64,000 bases of DNA, taken from contig OU744730.1 in the NCBI GenBank assembly GCA_916613615.1, forward strand, positions 21,640,406-21,704,405, read 5' to 3'. Position 1 is the stretch's first letter. Every line of letters begins with the position of its first letter. The notes below the pieces were generated by a model. It was not told the DNA's origin, did not search any database, and was given only the letters and a program-made list of their open reading frames with translations. Positions 1 to 10,410 of the stretch are shown one piece after another. The translations under genes and the position numbers were made by a program. The DNA comes from Steromphala cineraria. Taxonomy: Eukaryota > Mollusca > Gastropoda > Trochida > Trochidae.

Positions 1-115
1 TATTTCTTTTTCTCAAATTAAGCTACAGAACAAGCACAGAAAACTCAAGGGTCGGCAGCAAGGCATAAAACTGACAGTTCGGAAACTGGCGTTTTAGGCT
101 TTGCTCAGGAAGATG
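1..115 (-). repeat. Partial copy of foldback repeat
   Basis: GCAGCAAGGCATAAAACTGA and GAAACTGGCGTTTTAGGCTT also occur at 30,155-30,215. This is one arm of that element; the rest is not in the window. Confidence 0.6.
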
Positions 116-155
116 ATTAATTTGGACAAGAGAAGAATATCAATATATGAATGTA

Positions 156-314
156 CAGTAGAACATGGATATAACAAACTCCAAGAGACCAAAGAATTTA
201 GTTCGCTTTATCCGGTGTTCGCTATACGCATATAATTTCAATGATATTATAGAGGGACGGGACTTGAAAATTTGTTCACTATATCCGATTGTTCGCTATA
301 TCTGTGTTCTACTG
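156..314 (+). mobile_element. pogo/Tigger-like MITE, copy 1
   Basis: Starts CAGTAGAAC and ends GTTCTACTG, flanked by TA on both sides, with GAACTCCAAGGGACC-type subterminal sequence and repeated TTCGCTATATCCG. The terminal form resembles pogo/Tigger DNA transposons with TA target duplication. Confidence 0.65.
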
Positions 315-1158
315 TAGTTTAATCTCATTTCTACCATCAGTAGGTTCCTACAGTTCTTTGGAGGGGGCTCTCATAAGAAATAAGTCTTTGTCATGCATTT
401 TGTGGGTTTGTGGTAATGTTGGGGATATCTTTTGCTGTAAAACACTTGCTTTTGGATGTCGAAAGACAGGCTTTGAAGTCATGAAAGACACAAAATATGG
501 CTTAAATGTTCAAAAAAGTAAAGACATGGAAGACTGCTCCCTTTGAGGATACCATTGTAATGAGATATTTGTGGCTATAAGGATCGGTAGGAATTTAAAG
601 CTAAGTATAATTCATAGAAGAGCTTTTGTCTCAAACAGACTGTGCCTATTTCTAAGATAGTGTTCAGCATGAAACAAACGTCACAGAACATTTGTTCAGC
701 AAATATATATAATACCATGACATTTCAAAATCCTCAAATTTCATTGGTTTATTTCTATGGTCGAACCTACGTTCGAACATGATTTTAATGACGGGCAATT
801 TGACGCGGTTTGATAGACACTGCCATAGAAATTGACCTTAAGACATGAGTTGAGACCGAACGCTTCTGGAATACTGACTAAAAGTCGTTTATCATTGTAC
901 TACCCCTACTATTATATAAGTAGAGTTTGATTCGCATCAATATCATGCATGTTTATGTCGAGGAAATAGGTTTTTTTTAAGCGAAAGGCTGAATGTTGAT
1001 CAAGAAGCTACCACAACCGGTTTTGGTTAAGTGATGTCAACCTTTGATGTCATAAGCACAAGATGTTATGACGTCACAGTGTTGAACGAAGAACAACTGA
1101 TGTTACGCGGTAGAAAAGGAATGACATTATAACGCTTAAAAACTTGACATGGTAGAAT

Positions 1159-1324
1159 GGAGATAAACCTACTGTGATTTTCAATTTTTGTGGTTTAACG
1201 TAGATTCAATACCGCTGATGTCACATTCGAAGTCTCACGCTAACGCGTTCGGCTCCAAATGACATCAACAGGTATCGAATCTACGTTAGACCACGAAAAT
1301 TAAACAACACAGTAGGTTATCTCC
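1159..1324. mobile_element. Palindromic MITE beside CLC exon 11
   Basis: GGAGATAAACCTACTGTG ... CACAGTAGGTTATCTCC, arms pairing over about 65 bp around a short AT/GC loop. It begins 30 bp past the exon 11 donor. Confidence 0.6.
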
Positions 1325-1354
1325 TAAGTATAACTGAAAACAAACTGTACTCAC

Positions 1355-1526
1355 AACATGGGTACGAGCATGCCACAAGAGACAGAGGTACCAGAAGACC
1401 AGCACACTGCCAGGAAGAAGTATGGGAAGGCGGTGAAGAGAGTTGCGTAGCCCAACTGGGTGTGAGTCCCCCTCGAGAACAGGTGCTTCACAGCCGTCTC
1501 CAGCGTACCAAACAGCAACGACGCCA
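1355..1526 (-). CDS. CLC exchanger exon 11
   Basis: Residues 480-536 plus two bases. [16 protein letters not shown], then [20 protein letters not shown], corresponding to the LACWTYG...SGLFVPSLL helix of CLC-6/7. Followed by GTGAGT; the next exon is outside the window. Confidence 0.92.
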
Positions 1527-4500
1527 CTGTAGGTTAAGGCCATATTAAGACTTAAAAGATTTTCTTTTAGTAAAATGATCTCACAAAAGTTCAATACAGC
1601 TACATGAAAATTTTTCACCTACTTCAAATGATTCAAAGGTGTTTAGATCCACTAAACTGGCCGTCAGCAGTGTTTGCTTGAAACTTGATAATTTGTTCTT
1701 AAACTATGGGTTATGCTGTGATTGACTCTTTAAAGGTTATTCATTTTGCATTAACTAAAATATGAATAAAGGAATTTCGAAAAAGGAGCTACTAGTACTG
1801 TTCCTTTTTTTAATTGTAAATGAAGGATAAAATAGAGGCTTGATCACGAGGTCAAAATCAAGTAGCTTTTTGTGTGATGAAGAAGCATAGAGAAAAAATA
1901 GACACTCATTTAAACAAACAACAACATATTTCAAGCCAAAGATACTTGCTTCTGACCATTACTACTGGAATTTTAGTTACAAGATTTTAAATACAAAAAT
2001 CTTTGAGTAATCTAATGAAAAAATAAAACTGTAATACAGACACTCATTGTAAGTTCCATTGGTAAGGAAAGTAGTCTGGTTGGCCTGCCACACTTGACCT
2101 TTGACACAGGTGTAGACCATGACAGAAGGTTCCACATGCAGCTCATTGCGGGTATCGTTATAACAGCCTGAACTGAAATAAAGAAAACACATATTTCAGA
2201 TGATATTCTTTTCCTGTAGTAACGACCTGTTCAACAATTTCAATTTGAAAATATATCTTAAAACCTGAAGTACACTTATTATTTGGAACTTATTTATTTG
2301 GAACTTAGCATTGATCTTAACCTCAGCACTAAATTGAGGCTCAGCAGTCTAACTCGCTCATATATAATTTGTTATTGTTGAAATAACTTATATTTTAGAT
2401 TTGGCAAAAATGGTAAATATTGAAATATAATTTTCTAGCTACATATATATATATATATATATATTTGGGATGTCACGATACAGGTACCTTGCGATATGAT
2501 ACGTATCACGATACTGAGGTCACTATACGATACATATCGTGATACACTAAATGCGACATTATTTCGGTGAGATAAAAATTCAGGGATCTAAATTTAATAT
2601 TTCTAAAGAGACATTTCTGAGTAACCAGCATATATTTGGATTTCTTGATTTAATATTCACAAAAACACAAAACGATATTCACCAAAAATATGAATAATAT
2701 TCACTAAAATTTATATCACGATACAGTTGACTGTATCGTATATTGTATCATGAACTGTACCACGACGATGCATCGATCGGTGTATCATGACATCCTTAAT
2801 ATATATACCATATATATGTCACTCATTGGAAAATTTGAAAGTGAACGATTGTGATTTCTTAAAATCAAATGAAAACATAAAATACTCAGGTAGAGACTCA
2901 CACGACCGGGCCAGTCTCCCCCTCGATGCACTGGAAGGGTGAACAGGAGAAGGCAGATGGCAGGAATATCACAACAGTCGTCACAATCACCTGTAACAGG
3001 AGTTATAAGTCCTTAGTCACATAGGATAACTGTTCTGAGCATCTACACAATGTCAACCCTGTAGTTCATATAGATTAACTCTTCCTTGAAGCACACTTCG
3101 ACAATGTTCAAGAACCTCTTGTTATATGCCATGCTTGGTTACCAGGGGCCATAGCTCCAATACTCTACTGTATATCAACCCTGGGTCTTTTCGTCAGTAA
3201 AACTTTTTATGAATTTACCTACCCTTGATTTGATTATTCAAAACAAATTGCTACGTCAGTCGACCAACAAATCTCTCCAAACAGATGTTTTTACAAGCTT
3301 TGTCTTGTCTTGAGGAAATTAGCTTCAAGCTATTAGGTCATACTTTTCTGTTTTCAGTCTATCATCTGGCACACATAATGTATGACTTGATAACAAGCAT
3401 TAATTCATGATGCTTACAACAAACATCATATTGAGTTGCCTACCACACTAAGCATAGTCAATGTCAGATAAGGTCCTAACATGAGTATTTTATGTGCGCT
3501 TCAGTCAATATGTGACAGCATTTCATCACCTTTGTTTTAATTACTGTTTCATACCAAATCTCAAAGATAGACAATTTCAGTACAAATTATCCTAATTATA
3601 AATCCTTTTGGTGTAGAGAATCATTAAACCCAAGGATGGTTATATGCTGGACTATTATCACCTATCAGGTAAAATGTCCAAGTTGAACTATTGGGCAGAT
3701 GGTCCTGAGAGCCTCTTAATGAAATGGAGTCTTCGGCTGTAAGTCATAGACTTCAAGATATCAAAAACCTACCATTATGACAGCTGGCTCAACCAGACGG
3801 AATAGCTTCTGTGCCCAGTTCTTTCCTATGCGGACCATGAGACGTTTCCGGGACCGTGCTATTTTCAGATTGATGATTGTGAAGAGAGCACCCGTCAGTC
3901 CGCCAAGAATTCCAACAACAACAGTCGGAATAAACATCAGGATGTTCACATTCACTCCCTTGTCAATCTGAAAAATAGAGTTTAAATAATTAGTTCATCT
4001 ATTCATGCATAAAGTGCTGATTTCAAGCAATTATGCTCAAAGAATTTATAGTCCAAATGAGCTGAGACTTTAATTTAATTTCTGGAACATGAAGCATTTT
4101 AAAGGGGCAGTAGCACGGGTTTTTTTTAAATTTATATTTAAAAATTTTCAGTGATAATTGCACGTTAATGCTGAATGAATTATTTTGACAGTGTCAAAAA
4201 TGTCATTACACAAACCAATCATCCATAGTCAGAGAACAAATTATATTGATTCACATAAAGTCTATTGACTGCCATTTGGGTGAACACCTTTAATTCATTT
4301 GGTGCAAGGAAAGAGAATAACATTGCTAAATTTTTGATTTTTGATATTTGATTGATTACTGCTTCATTTAGTTTAAAACATTGTCTTTCAATTGGAATCA
4401 TTTATTTTCATTTTCCTGACATCACCTCATACTCCTCCTAAAAACGTCCTACTGTCCCTTTAACATTAATTAAAATATATTACAAACTGAATCTCTGATG

Positions 4501-7500
4501 GACAAAAATCATCATCTCCCTTCAATTCATAAATCCTACCTTATTTTCCAATCAAAGGCACAGCTTAATATGACAAACAAAAAGTGGATAGATATCAAAC
4601 ATTGAATTAAACACGACAAACAAATTTTGAATTCAATACCAAAATAAACTCACATTAAAGAGAATATATCTCTCAAGTTTGAACTCCCCGAAGTCCCCAG
4701 TGTATGTGAAGCCCTCGAATGCAGAGTTGAAGAGATCAGTTGTGAATGTCGAGATCATACAACAGAAGAAGATCTGCCAGGACAGCGCGGTCGTCCAGAA
4801 AGAGGACACTTCCTCCATGGCAAACAGCAACCCTCCAACTGGGGCACCGAACGCTGAGGATACTCCTGCGGCTGCTCCCGCAGAGATAAAATTACGCCTA
4901 CAAGAGAAGAAGAGTGTTTTTTCTTTGTCCAAGCCAAAGAAGAGAACATATTTTCCGTATTTTTAGACTATTTTCCATTAATTTGGTCTAACCTAAGCTG
5001 TCATATAGGTGCTCATGGGTCACCTCCAACACAACTTTACCAGGTACATTTGTCTTGCTTGGTGAACAAAGCAAGATGAAGTCATCATGACAGTCTGATT
5101 AAAATCGACCGTGCTCCGTGGAATAAAATATAAAAAATATTGTCTCTATTGGGGCTCGAACTATTCGGGATATCCTCTCCGTCTCGGTCTGAATGCACCC
5201 ACCACTATCGCATGTTGCTATAACCAGTTTAGCGCAGACAAACCCAGTCGTAAGCTATCCATTCACATCCTCGTTTTTAAATAGCGTTTAGCCGCGATTA
5301 TGTATAACGAATGGTACACTGGAGTTACCTGCCCCTAGTATGATATCGAAGCTTTAACTGCCCTCCTTTCGATTAGCTAGATGAGCTTGTGTCAGAACAT
5401 GCGGGTAATAAGGGTGCCTTCAGACTGTGAATGAGAGGAAAGCCGGGCTGGGTGAGGTTCGAACCCCACTAGAGATAATATTTTTACACTTTTTTCCCTC
5501 AAATCACAGTCGATTTTAATCAGACTGTCATCATGATGTTAACAAACAGTTTTGTTTGTCTCTTGCTTTGGGGCAAAGAATCCTACTTTAAGATTTACTT
5601 ATGTGCAGGACCACATGCCACCACTTAACACTGTCATGACCAACTACTGGTTAAACCTTTTTAGATGTACAGGGGTAGGTATGCCTTGAGTAGATAAGGA
5701 GTTATTTCCCTTTCTAATGATGCAACCTTTTTGTTTTTGAATGAAATGTGTAAATATTTACTGTTACCTGTCCTCTGAGTTTCTGAATCTCTGAAAGAAT
5801 GGCAGCCTGATATGAAATGTTTCTGATCTTGCTTGACTCAAACCAGCTCCAACTAGTGCCCTGAAAATATGAAAGTTTGACAGTGTAATCAATAAAATCT
5901 AATATTGATCCTATCTTATTAAACTTACATCTATCAATAATGTTTAATTCAGCATGGTATCCAAGGAGGAAGGTGGCATTCTATTTTTTAGAAAATAACA
6001 AAAACGTTCTGTTTACAACCCAAATCAAATAGAAAATCTTGCATCTCTATAAAATAAATTTGGATCAATAAATTTTTAAATAATGGCTTCATTTGAGAAA
6101 AAAAAAAATCAATAAAACCAACAAACAAGAATATTTTCATATGAACAAAACAAATTCGGGTTTTCATCCCAAAACTAGAAAAAAAATTGCATATCTGCTG
6201 GTCAGAAAATTGAACAAAACAAACATTTATCGGTAAGCATTACGATACAGTAATTCAATCATTACAATATCTAAAATTGAACAAAACAAACAATTACCGG
6301 TAAGCATTATGACACAGTAATTCAATCTTGACCATATTACTGACCCTAGATGAATCATAGGTCCTTCTGGTCCTACTGGCATCCCACAGCCGATTGCTGC
6401 CACACAGGACAGGAACTTGACCACCATGGTCTGGAAGTTGAAGATGTGTCGAATGTGTGTTCCGTTGAGGAATCCTGTAACTTCTGGTATACCAGAACCC
6501 CCCGCACTCGGACGCCAGAACTGAAATGAGGATTATTGAAACCACAAAGTTGATATAAACTTACTACAGTAGAACTTGGATTGATGAACTCCAAGGGACC
6601 AAAGAATTTAGTTGGCTATATCCAGTGTTCGCTATACGCATATACTTTAAATGATATTGGGACGGGACTTGAAAATTTGTTCGCTATATCCGATTGTTTG
6701 CTATATCTGAGTTCGTTATATCCGTGTTCTACTGTAACTGGAGAATTTGAAAACTTTTGTGTGAGAATTTGAGAGACTTCTAAAGCTTGAATAGACTCAG
6801 TTTTTGCAATTACATCAGTAACGGTTTTTTTAGTACCGGTAAGCTCATGTTTTCAGCCAACCGATTGTGGTAATTAACAGACAAGCATATTTTCCAATCC
6901 AAAAGTAATAGCCTTGATGACATCAGACTATTTAGTAATGACATCACGCTATTGTTACCAAGACGTCATAAGCCCAGTGTCATAAACAATCAACTTAAAT
7001 TTCTGTTCAAGACTGTAATTTACTGTTTTTTGTTTGTTTTGGAACTGAGACATACTAAAACAATTATGGACTGGTGAATTTTGTCATAACCTGTTTATAT
7101 AGATAAAGGAAAATATTAGCAAACACATCTTAGTTCTCGCAGAATTGTTTTCCTTCATGTTATGATAAGGGCATTGGTCTCATCACTCATTCTATGATTT
7201 CAAAGTAATATCACTTCTTTTTAAGCACATCTTGTTAACGTACCACAACAATTCCAGCTGAGAAGACAATGAACAGAATACTGTATCCTACACCAAACAG
7301 CCAGGCTATCACAATCTTGTCCTCCTGAAAGTGAGAGAACCGTCCATTGCAAAAATATTACAGAACATTATTTTGTCAAAAATGCCTCTGACAAAAGGTC
7401 ATTTAAAAATACTAGAGCAGATAATCAAGATACAAGTATATTCTCCTTGAATATATAGACTGTATCAAAAGCACAATCATAGGTGGACGAAAAGGCATTA

Positions 7501-9141
7501 TGATAATGATAATAAGAAAACTTGTATTTCTTCGATTTACATGGAATTAAACATGTTCAAAGCGTCGTTCAAGTCAGTGTGATGAGACTTTACTTCAAGT
7601 GTTTCAAGCATACCCATACAAAAGCAATACTTTCATCAATGCACATACATGTAGAAACTTCTGTATAGTGTCCCATTTGAGAGTCGCGACCTCCTCAATA
7701 AGCTGATGCAGCAGAAATCCAATAAGTCCCACTCCAAACCCTATGAGTCCCATCATCAGCCATCGGTCCAACTCCAGTCTGCAAAATAAGGATACATTTT
7801 GAAAGCAATAACAAATATGCATTAATAGCTGAATATTGTAAAAGTAAGGTAATCGAAGATGAAAAAGGCATTAAATATCCAGTTAACCATCTTATCTAAA
7901 GAACACAAATGACTATATTTTATGTCAATTAAAAAAATAATCTAAATTGTTGTTTGTTAGTACAAGAGAGATAGTGTCTCCTTTCAGTGTTATTTCAGAA
8001 GTTGCTTTTCCTCGAAAACCTTGTTTGTATCTACACTGAAACGTTGCATTTCTTTGAAATAAAGAAGTTGTAAATCCAAATAATTTGTATTTTTTAAAGA
8101 GCGATAGTGGAATGAAAAATGATTTGATTGTGGCCTTCACTAGACAGCTAGCTATTACCTGCCAACAATTTGTTTCTTGATCCAGTTTTTAAACACAAAG
8201 CTGTGGGAAGGGAGATAATCCAAACTGTCGAATGATGCAAGGGTTTCCTTCTCCTTCTCTGTGTACTTGTGAGTGACGTATACAGGCTCATAGTCTCGAC
8301 CCTGCAAGCAAATGTGCTGGTTACTCCACAAAAATATACACAGGACATTCAATCAAAGCAATTAATAACCAATAACACTTGACATCCCTTTTGTCTTTAT
8401 AAGCAATATTTGACTGTTTCTTTAGTAAGCATTTGCTCCAAATAAAAATTCAGATTTCAATAAATATTGAAAGATAAACATCAAGACATATATTGAAAAT
8501 TAAAATAAACAAATAATGTTCAAAAGAGGGATAGCCTAAATTTTAAGTTATAAATATAAAATAATCTATCAAAACAGTGCCAATCATTAAGATACAATTC
8601 TAAAGATAACTTTTACATTTTAATCTAACAATTAATAAGTTTTAATAAATAATTTAATTTAATAAATTTGATATACCAATGGAGATATATCCTTTCAAAA
8701 GAGTCTGAGAGAGCGCTAAATTCTCAGCAAAACTTCTTCTCTATATGTTTTCCACTAACCCAGTCGTGAGTATTCTTGAGTAACAAAATTACGCATGATT
8801 TAAGCAAGCTCCATCTTACATTCTCTAATTAAGGATTCATTTACTAACACTTAATATATCACAAAGTTTTCCCCTATATTGTATATTCCAATAACCCAGT
8901 TGTCTTTTGCGAAATAATGAGTATGCAATAAAGATCAGCATAAGCAAACTTCTAATTCTCTCTAATTGTTGATTCATTAACTTACACTTGCAAATATCCC
9001 ATAGTTGTCATCGGACACGTAGTAGAGCTGGTCGTCCACAGGCGGGGAGGCTTCTGGGAGGAGACTGTCAGATCTCCTCGACAAGTTGCTGTCATTGCTC
9101 GAGTCGAACTGTTGGTACTCTACAGTATCCAGTAGATCCAT
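1355..9141 (-). CDS. CLC-6/7-type Cl-/H+ exchanger, 5' part (11 exons, C-terminus off window)
   Basis: Endosomal/lysosomal-type CLC antiporter, expected to swap chloride for protons across organelle membranes. Coding exons on the minus strand: 9141-8986, 8301-8159, 7778-7649, 7324-7244, 6520-6345, 5860-5768, 4897-4654, 3967-3773, 2990-2902, 2172-2042, 1526-1355; all phases close, giving 536 residues. Seen: selectivity motif GGSGIPE (about residues 177-183, Ser rather than the nitrate-type Pro), gating motif [10 protein letters not shown] with gating Glu222, [18 protein letters not shown], and the MEE pair whose second Glu (289) matches the proton glutamate of exchangers. Three N-glycosylation sequons (N441, N467, N474) lie in the loop that is glycosylated in CLC-6. 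The N-terminus has YQQF and YGIF sorting-type motifs. Missing here: last helices and CBS domains, expected left of position 1. CLC-6 versus CLC-7 orthology is not settled. Confidence 0.93.
2042..2172 (-). CDS. CLC exchanger exon 10 (glycosylated loop)
   Basis: Residues 436-479 plus one base. Luminal loop with sequons NDT, NQT and NGT and four nearby Cys residues across exons 9-10. The TYNEL end matches EYNSM (CLC-7) and TYNDM (CLC-6). The donor GTCTGT is weak but is the only one keeping frame with exon 11. Confidence 0.85.
2467..2796. mobile_element. Inverted-repeat element with GATAC motifs
   Basis: Ends GGATGTCACGATACA and TGTATCATGACATCC are inverted copies. The interior repeats CGATAC/GTATCG, like short hAT-type elements found across animals. 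Within a CLC intron. Confidence 0.5.
2902..2990 (-). CDS. CLC exchanger exon 9
   Basis: Residues 407-435 plus two bases; hydrophobic [16 protein letters not shown] followed by the start of the luminal loop. Donor GTGAGT. Confidence 0.88.
3773..3967 (-). CDS. CLC exchanger exon 8
   Basis: Residues 342-406: [12 protein letters not shown], then the glycine-rich helix [18 protein letters not shown] and a basic loop [13 protein letters not shown], equivalent to GVIGGLLGATFNCLN in CLC-6. Confidence 0.93.
4099..4463 (+). mobile_element. TTAA-type MITE family 1, copy A
   Basis: TTAA, then AGGGGCAGTAGCACG ... GTCCTACTGTCCCT, then TTAA. About 365 bp including flanks, with internal TGACAGTGTCAAAAATGTCA and CATCCATAGTCAGAG shared by all copies. 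In CLC intron 7. Confidence 0.8.
4654..4897 (-). CDS. CLC exchanger exon 7 (proton-glutamate exon)
   Basis: Residues 260-341, [18 protein letters not shown]...[14 protein letters not shown], the most conserved CLC block. The second Glu of MEE (289) aligns with the proton glutamate. The exon ends LERYILFN before GTGAGT. Confidence 0.95.
5091..5527. mobile_element. 437-bp long-inverted-repeat element
   Basis: CAGTCTGATTAAAATCGAC ... GTCGATTTTAATCAGACTG with perfect 9-bp flanks TCATCATGA (5082-5090, 5528-5536). The arms extend about 85 bp and include GGGGTTCGAAC / GGGGCTCGAAC. A related half-element is near 10,275-10,400. Mutator-like by duplication length. Confidence 0.75.
5768..5860 (-). CDS. 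CLC exchanger exon 6
   Basis: Residues 229-259 plus two bases, [12 protein letters not shown]...[10 protein letters not shown], matching the segment between the gating motif and the SAGAAAG helix in CLC-6/7. Confidence 0.9.
6345..6520 (-). CDS. CLC exchanger exon 5 (selectivity and gating motifs)
   Basis: Residues 171-228 plus two bases. Carries [14 protein letters not shown] and [10 protein letters not shown] with gating Glu222. The family's usual Lys/Arg before that Glu is Pro here. Donor GTCAGT was chosen over the nearby GTAATA because only it keeps frame with exon 6. Confidence 0.92.
6567..6734 (+). mobile_element. pogo/Tigger-like MITE, copy 2
   Basis: Same family as at 156-314: CAGTAGAAC ... 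GTTCTACTG with TA flanks (6565-6566, 6735-6736). Lies in the CLC intron just upstream of exon 5. Confidence 0.65.
7244..7324 (-). CDS. CLC exchanger exon 4
   Basis: Residues 144-170, phase 0 on both sides. Helix-forming sequence [19 protein letters not shown] leads into the selectivity motif carried by the next exon. Confidence 0.9.
7649..7778 (-). CDS. CLC exchanger exon 3 (first membrane helix)
   Basis: Residues 100-143. The hydrophobic stretch [18 protein letters not shown] is the first long membrane helix. The acceptor is TGCAG; the donor GTATGT follows KFLH. Confidence 0.9.
8006..8090 (+). repeat. Dispersed 80-bp repeat, copy 1
   Basis: TACACTGAAACGTTGCATTT and AATAAAGAAGTTGTAAATCC match the copy at 59,444-59,525. 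In CLC intron 2. Confidence 0.6.
8159..8301 (-). CDS. CLC exchanger exon 2
   Basis: Residues 53-99 plus two bases. Contains [12 protein letters not shown], matching the SLDY/ALDY motif just before the first membrane helix in CLC-6 and CLC-7. Acceptor TTGCAG, donor GTAATA. Confidence 0.9.
8986..9141 (-). CDS. CLC exchanger coding exon 1
   Basis: Encodes residues 1-52, starting [12 protein letters not shown], a cytosolic acidic/serine-rich tail. The ATG at 9141 was chosen because it opens the only frame that continues across the GTAAG donor (8985-8981) into exon 2. YxxPhi-type motifs YQQF and YGIF and an SLLPE dileucine-like motif fit endolysosomal sorting. A short upstream ORF sits 18 nt before this ATG. 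Confidence 0.88.
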
Positions 9142-9159
9142 CACCCCTTGTTGCCTCCG

Positions 9160-9186
9160 CTAATCAGCAGTTCCTTTCTCTTTCAT
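9160..9186 (-). other. Upstream ORF in CLC leader
   Basis: ATG at 9186 opens eight codons (MKEKGTAD) then TAG, ending 18 nt before the CLC start codon. If the transcript starts upstream of 9186 this is a uORF that could lower translation. Transcription start not visible. Confidence 0.45.
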
Positions 9187-9839
9187 GGCTTGTCAAAATT
9201 ATAATGGAATAGATATATATATATATAGTCATGTGTGTTGATCATAAACTGGTAAAAGTATTGCAATGGTATTTTATGAAAATAATATTTGAATGGATAC
9301 AGTCACGTGTGTTGACTATATAACTGGTAAATTTTTGTATTTTGCCTGTTAACAAATTTTAATCATAAATGGGTTATACATTTTTCACATAATTATGATC
9401 AATAAATAAGCTAAGAAAATTATATAAAAAAAAGAACTTGCTATCTTACTATCTACCTTTAATTTTAGAATTTGATCTTGTTTTACTATACAGTTTGAAT
9501 ATTCTTAAAACAATATAAATGTCATCGTGAAAGCAATGATTTTGAAAGATTGAAGAAAGGGGGTGTGTCTATGATGTAACCTCATCACGACTCATAACTT
9601 ACCAGTGTCAACTGATAAAATTGTCAAACATGAACTGTCAATGACCATCTGTCAGTGTCAATGCAATTACTTGTCCATATAGATAGTCAAACAGGCGGAC
9701 AGTATTCACCAATGTGTAAAACAAGAAAGCGAAAGATGTCAACTGTTCCAAGAAATACGAGTGTACCAATTGACAACGTGCCCGATTTCTTTATCAGATC
9801 AAATATCACCGCCTTTCTCTTTGTACATGTGACCAGGAA

Positions 9840-9900
9840 GACAACCGGAAGTTTACAAAATACCGGAAGTTGGCAGGTGCCCCAAGGGAGGTAACTCATG
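9840..9900. promoter_or_regulatory. Candidate CLC promoter with paired ETS sites
   Basis: Two identical CCGGAAGT boxes at 9845-9852 and 9863-9870, 18 bp apart, about 700 bp upstream of the CLC ATG. CCGGAAGT is the ETS/GABP core often found in TATA-less promoters. Position fits a CLC promoter; no TATA box seen. Confidence 0.35.
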
Positions 9901-10267
9901 CAGCCTTTGACAAAGCACTTTCTGAAGTTGCCGTAAAATGAATCATGGATGGCAAGGGTTTCTCGTTTAGGCCCTAAATTAATCTAAACTAGCCTGGAGA
10001 GTTTGATTTGAGTTTAAGAATGTATATTCAAGGAGGGTTTTAATGGTTTAGCTTTATTGACAGAAACGTTTAATTCATAGTCGACCATTCACCGACAAAT
10101 AAGTTGACTTTTTTTTGTATCTTAGTTTTGACATTTTTATATCATATTTATATTTTATAATCTTTATGTTTAGTTTGAATTCCACGGATGAAAGACACTT
10201 CAATAAATCCATCTTTAATGTTAAATGTGATTTATGTTTCATATATTCAAAGGGTATGTGAATTTCT

Positions 10268-10410
10268 AGTAAAATATCTTTGGCAGTCTGACTAAATCGG
10301 CCTAGATTCGAGGAATAAAAGTTTTTAAAATTCTAAACGGGATCCTCTCCACTATGCTTTAGCGTAGAAGAAACTACGGACGGACCAAGTTCGATCCTTG
10401 GAACTAGGTC
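10268..10410 (+). repeat. Half copy of the 437-bp element
   Basis: GCAGTCTGACTAAATCGGCC, GAGGAATAAAAGTTTTTAAAA and GGGATCCTCTCC match the left arm at 5091-5180 with drift. Confidence 0.5.

Noticed and set aside
4679..4966. 95-codon plus-strand ORF
   Set aside because: Antisense shadow of CLC exon 7, whose minus-strand product is unmistakable.
6345..6360. Donor GTAATA for CLC exon 5
   Set aside because: Would end the exon after GSer in phase 0 and put exon 6 out of frame; GTCAGT three bases earlier keeps the CLC reading frame.
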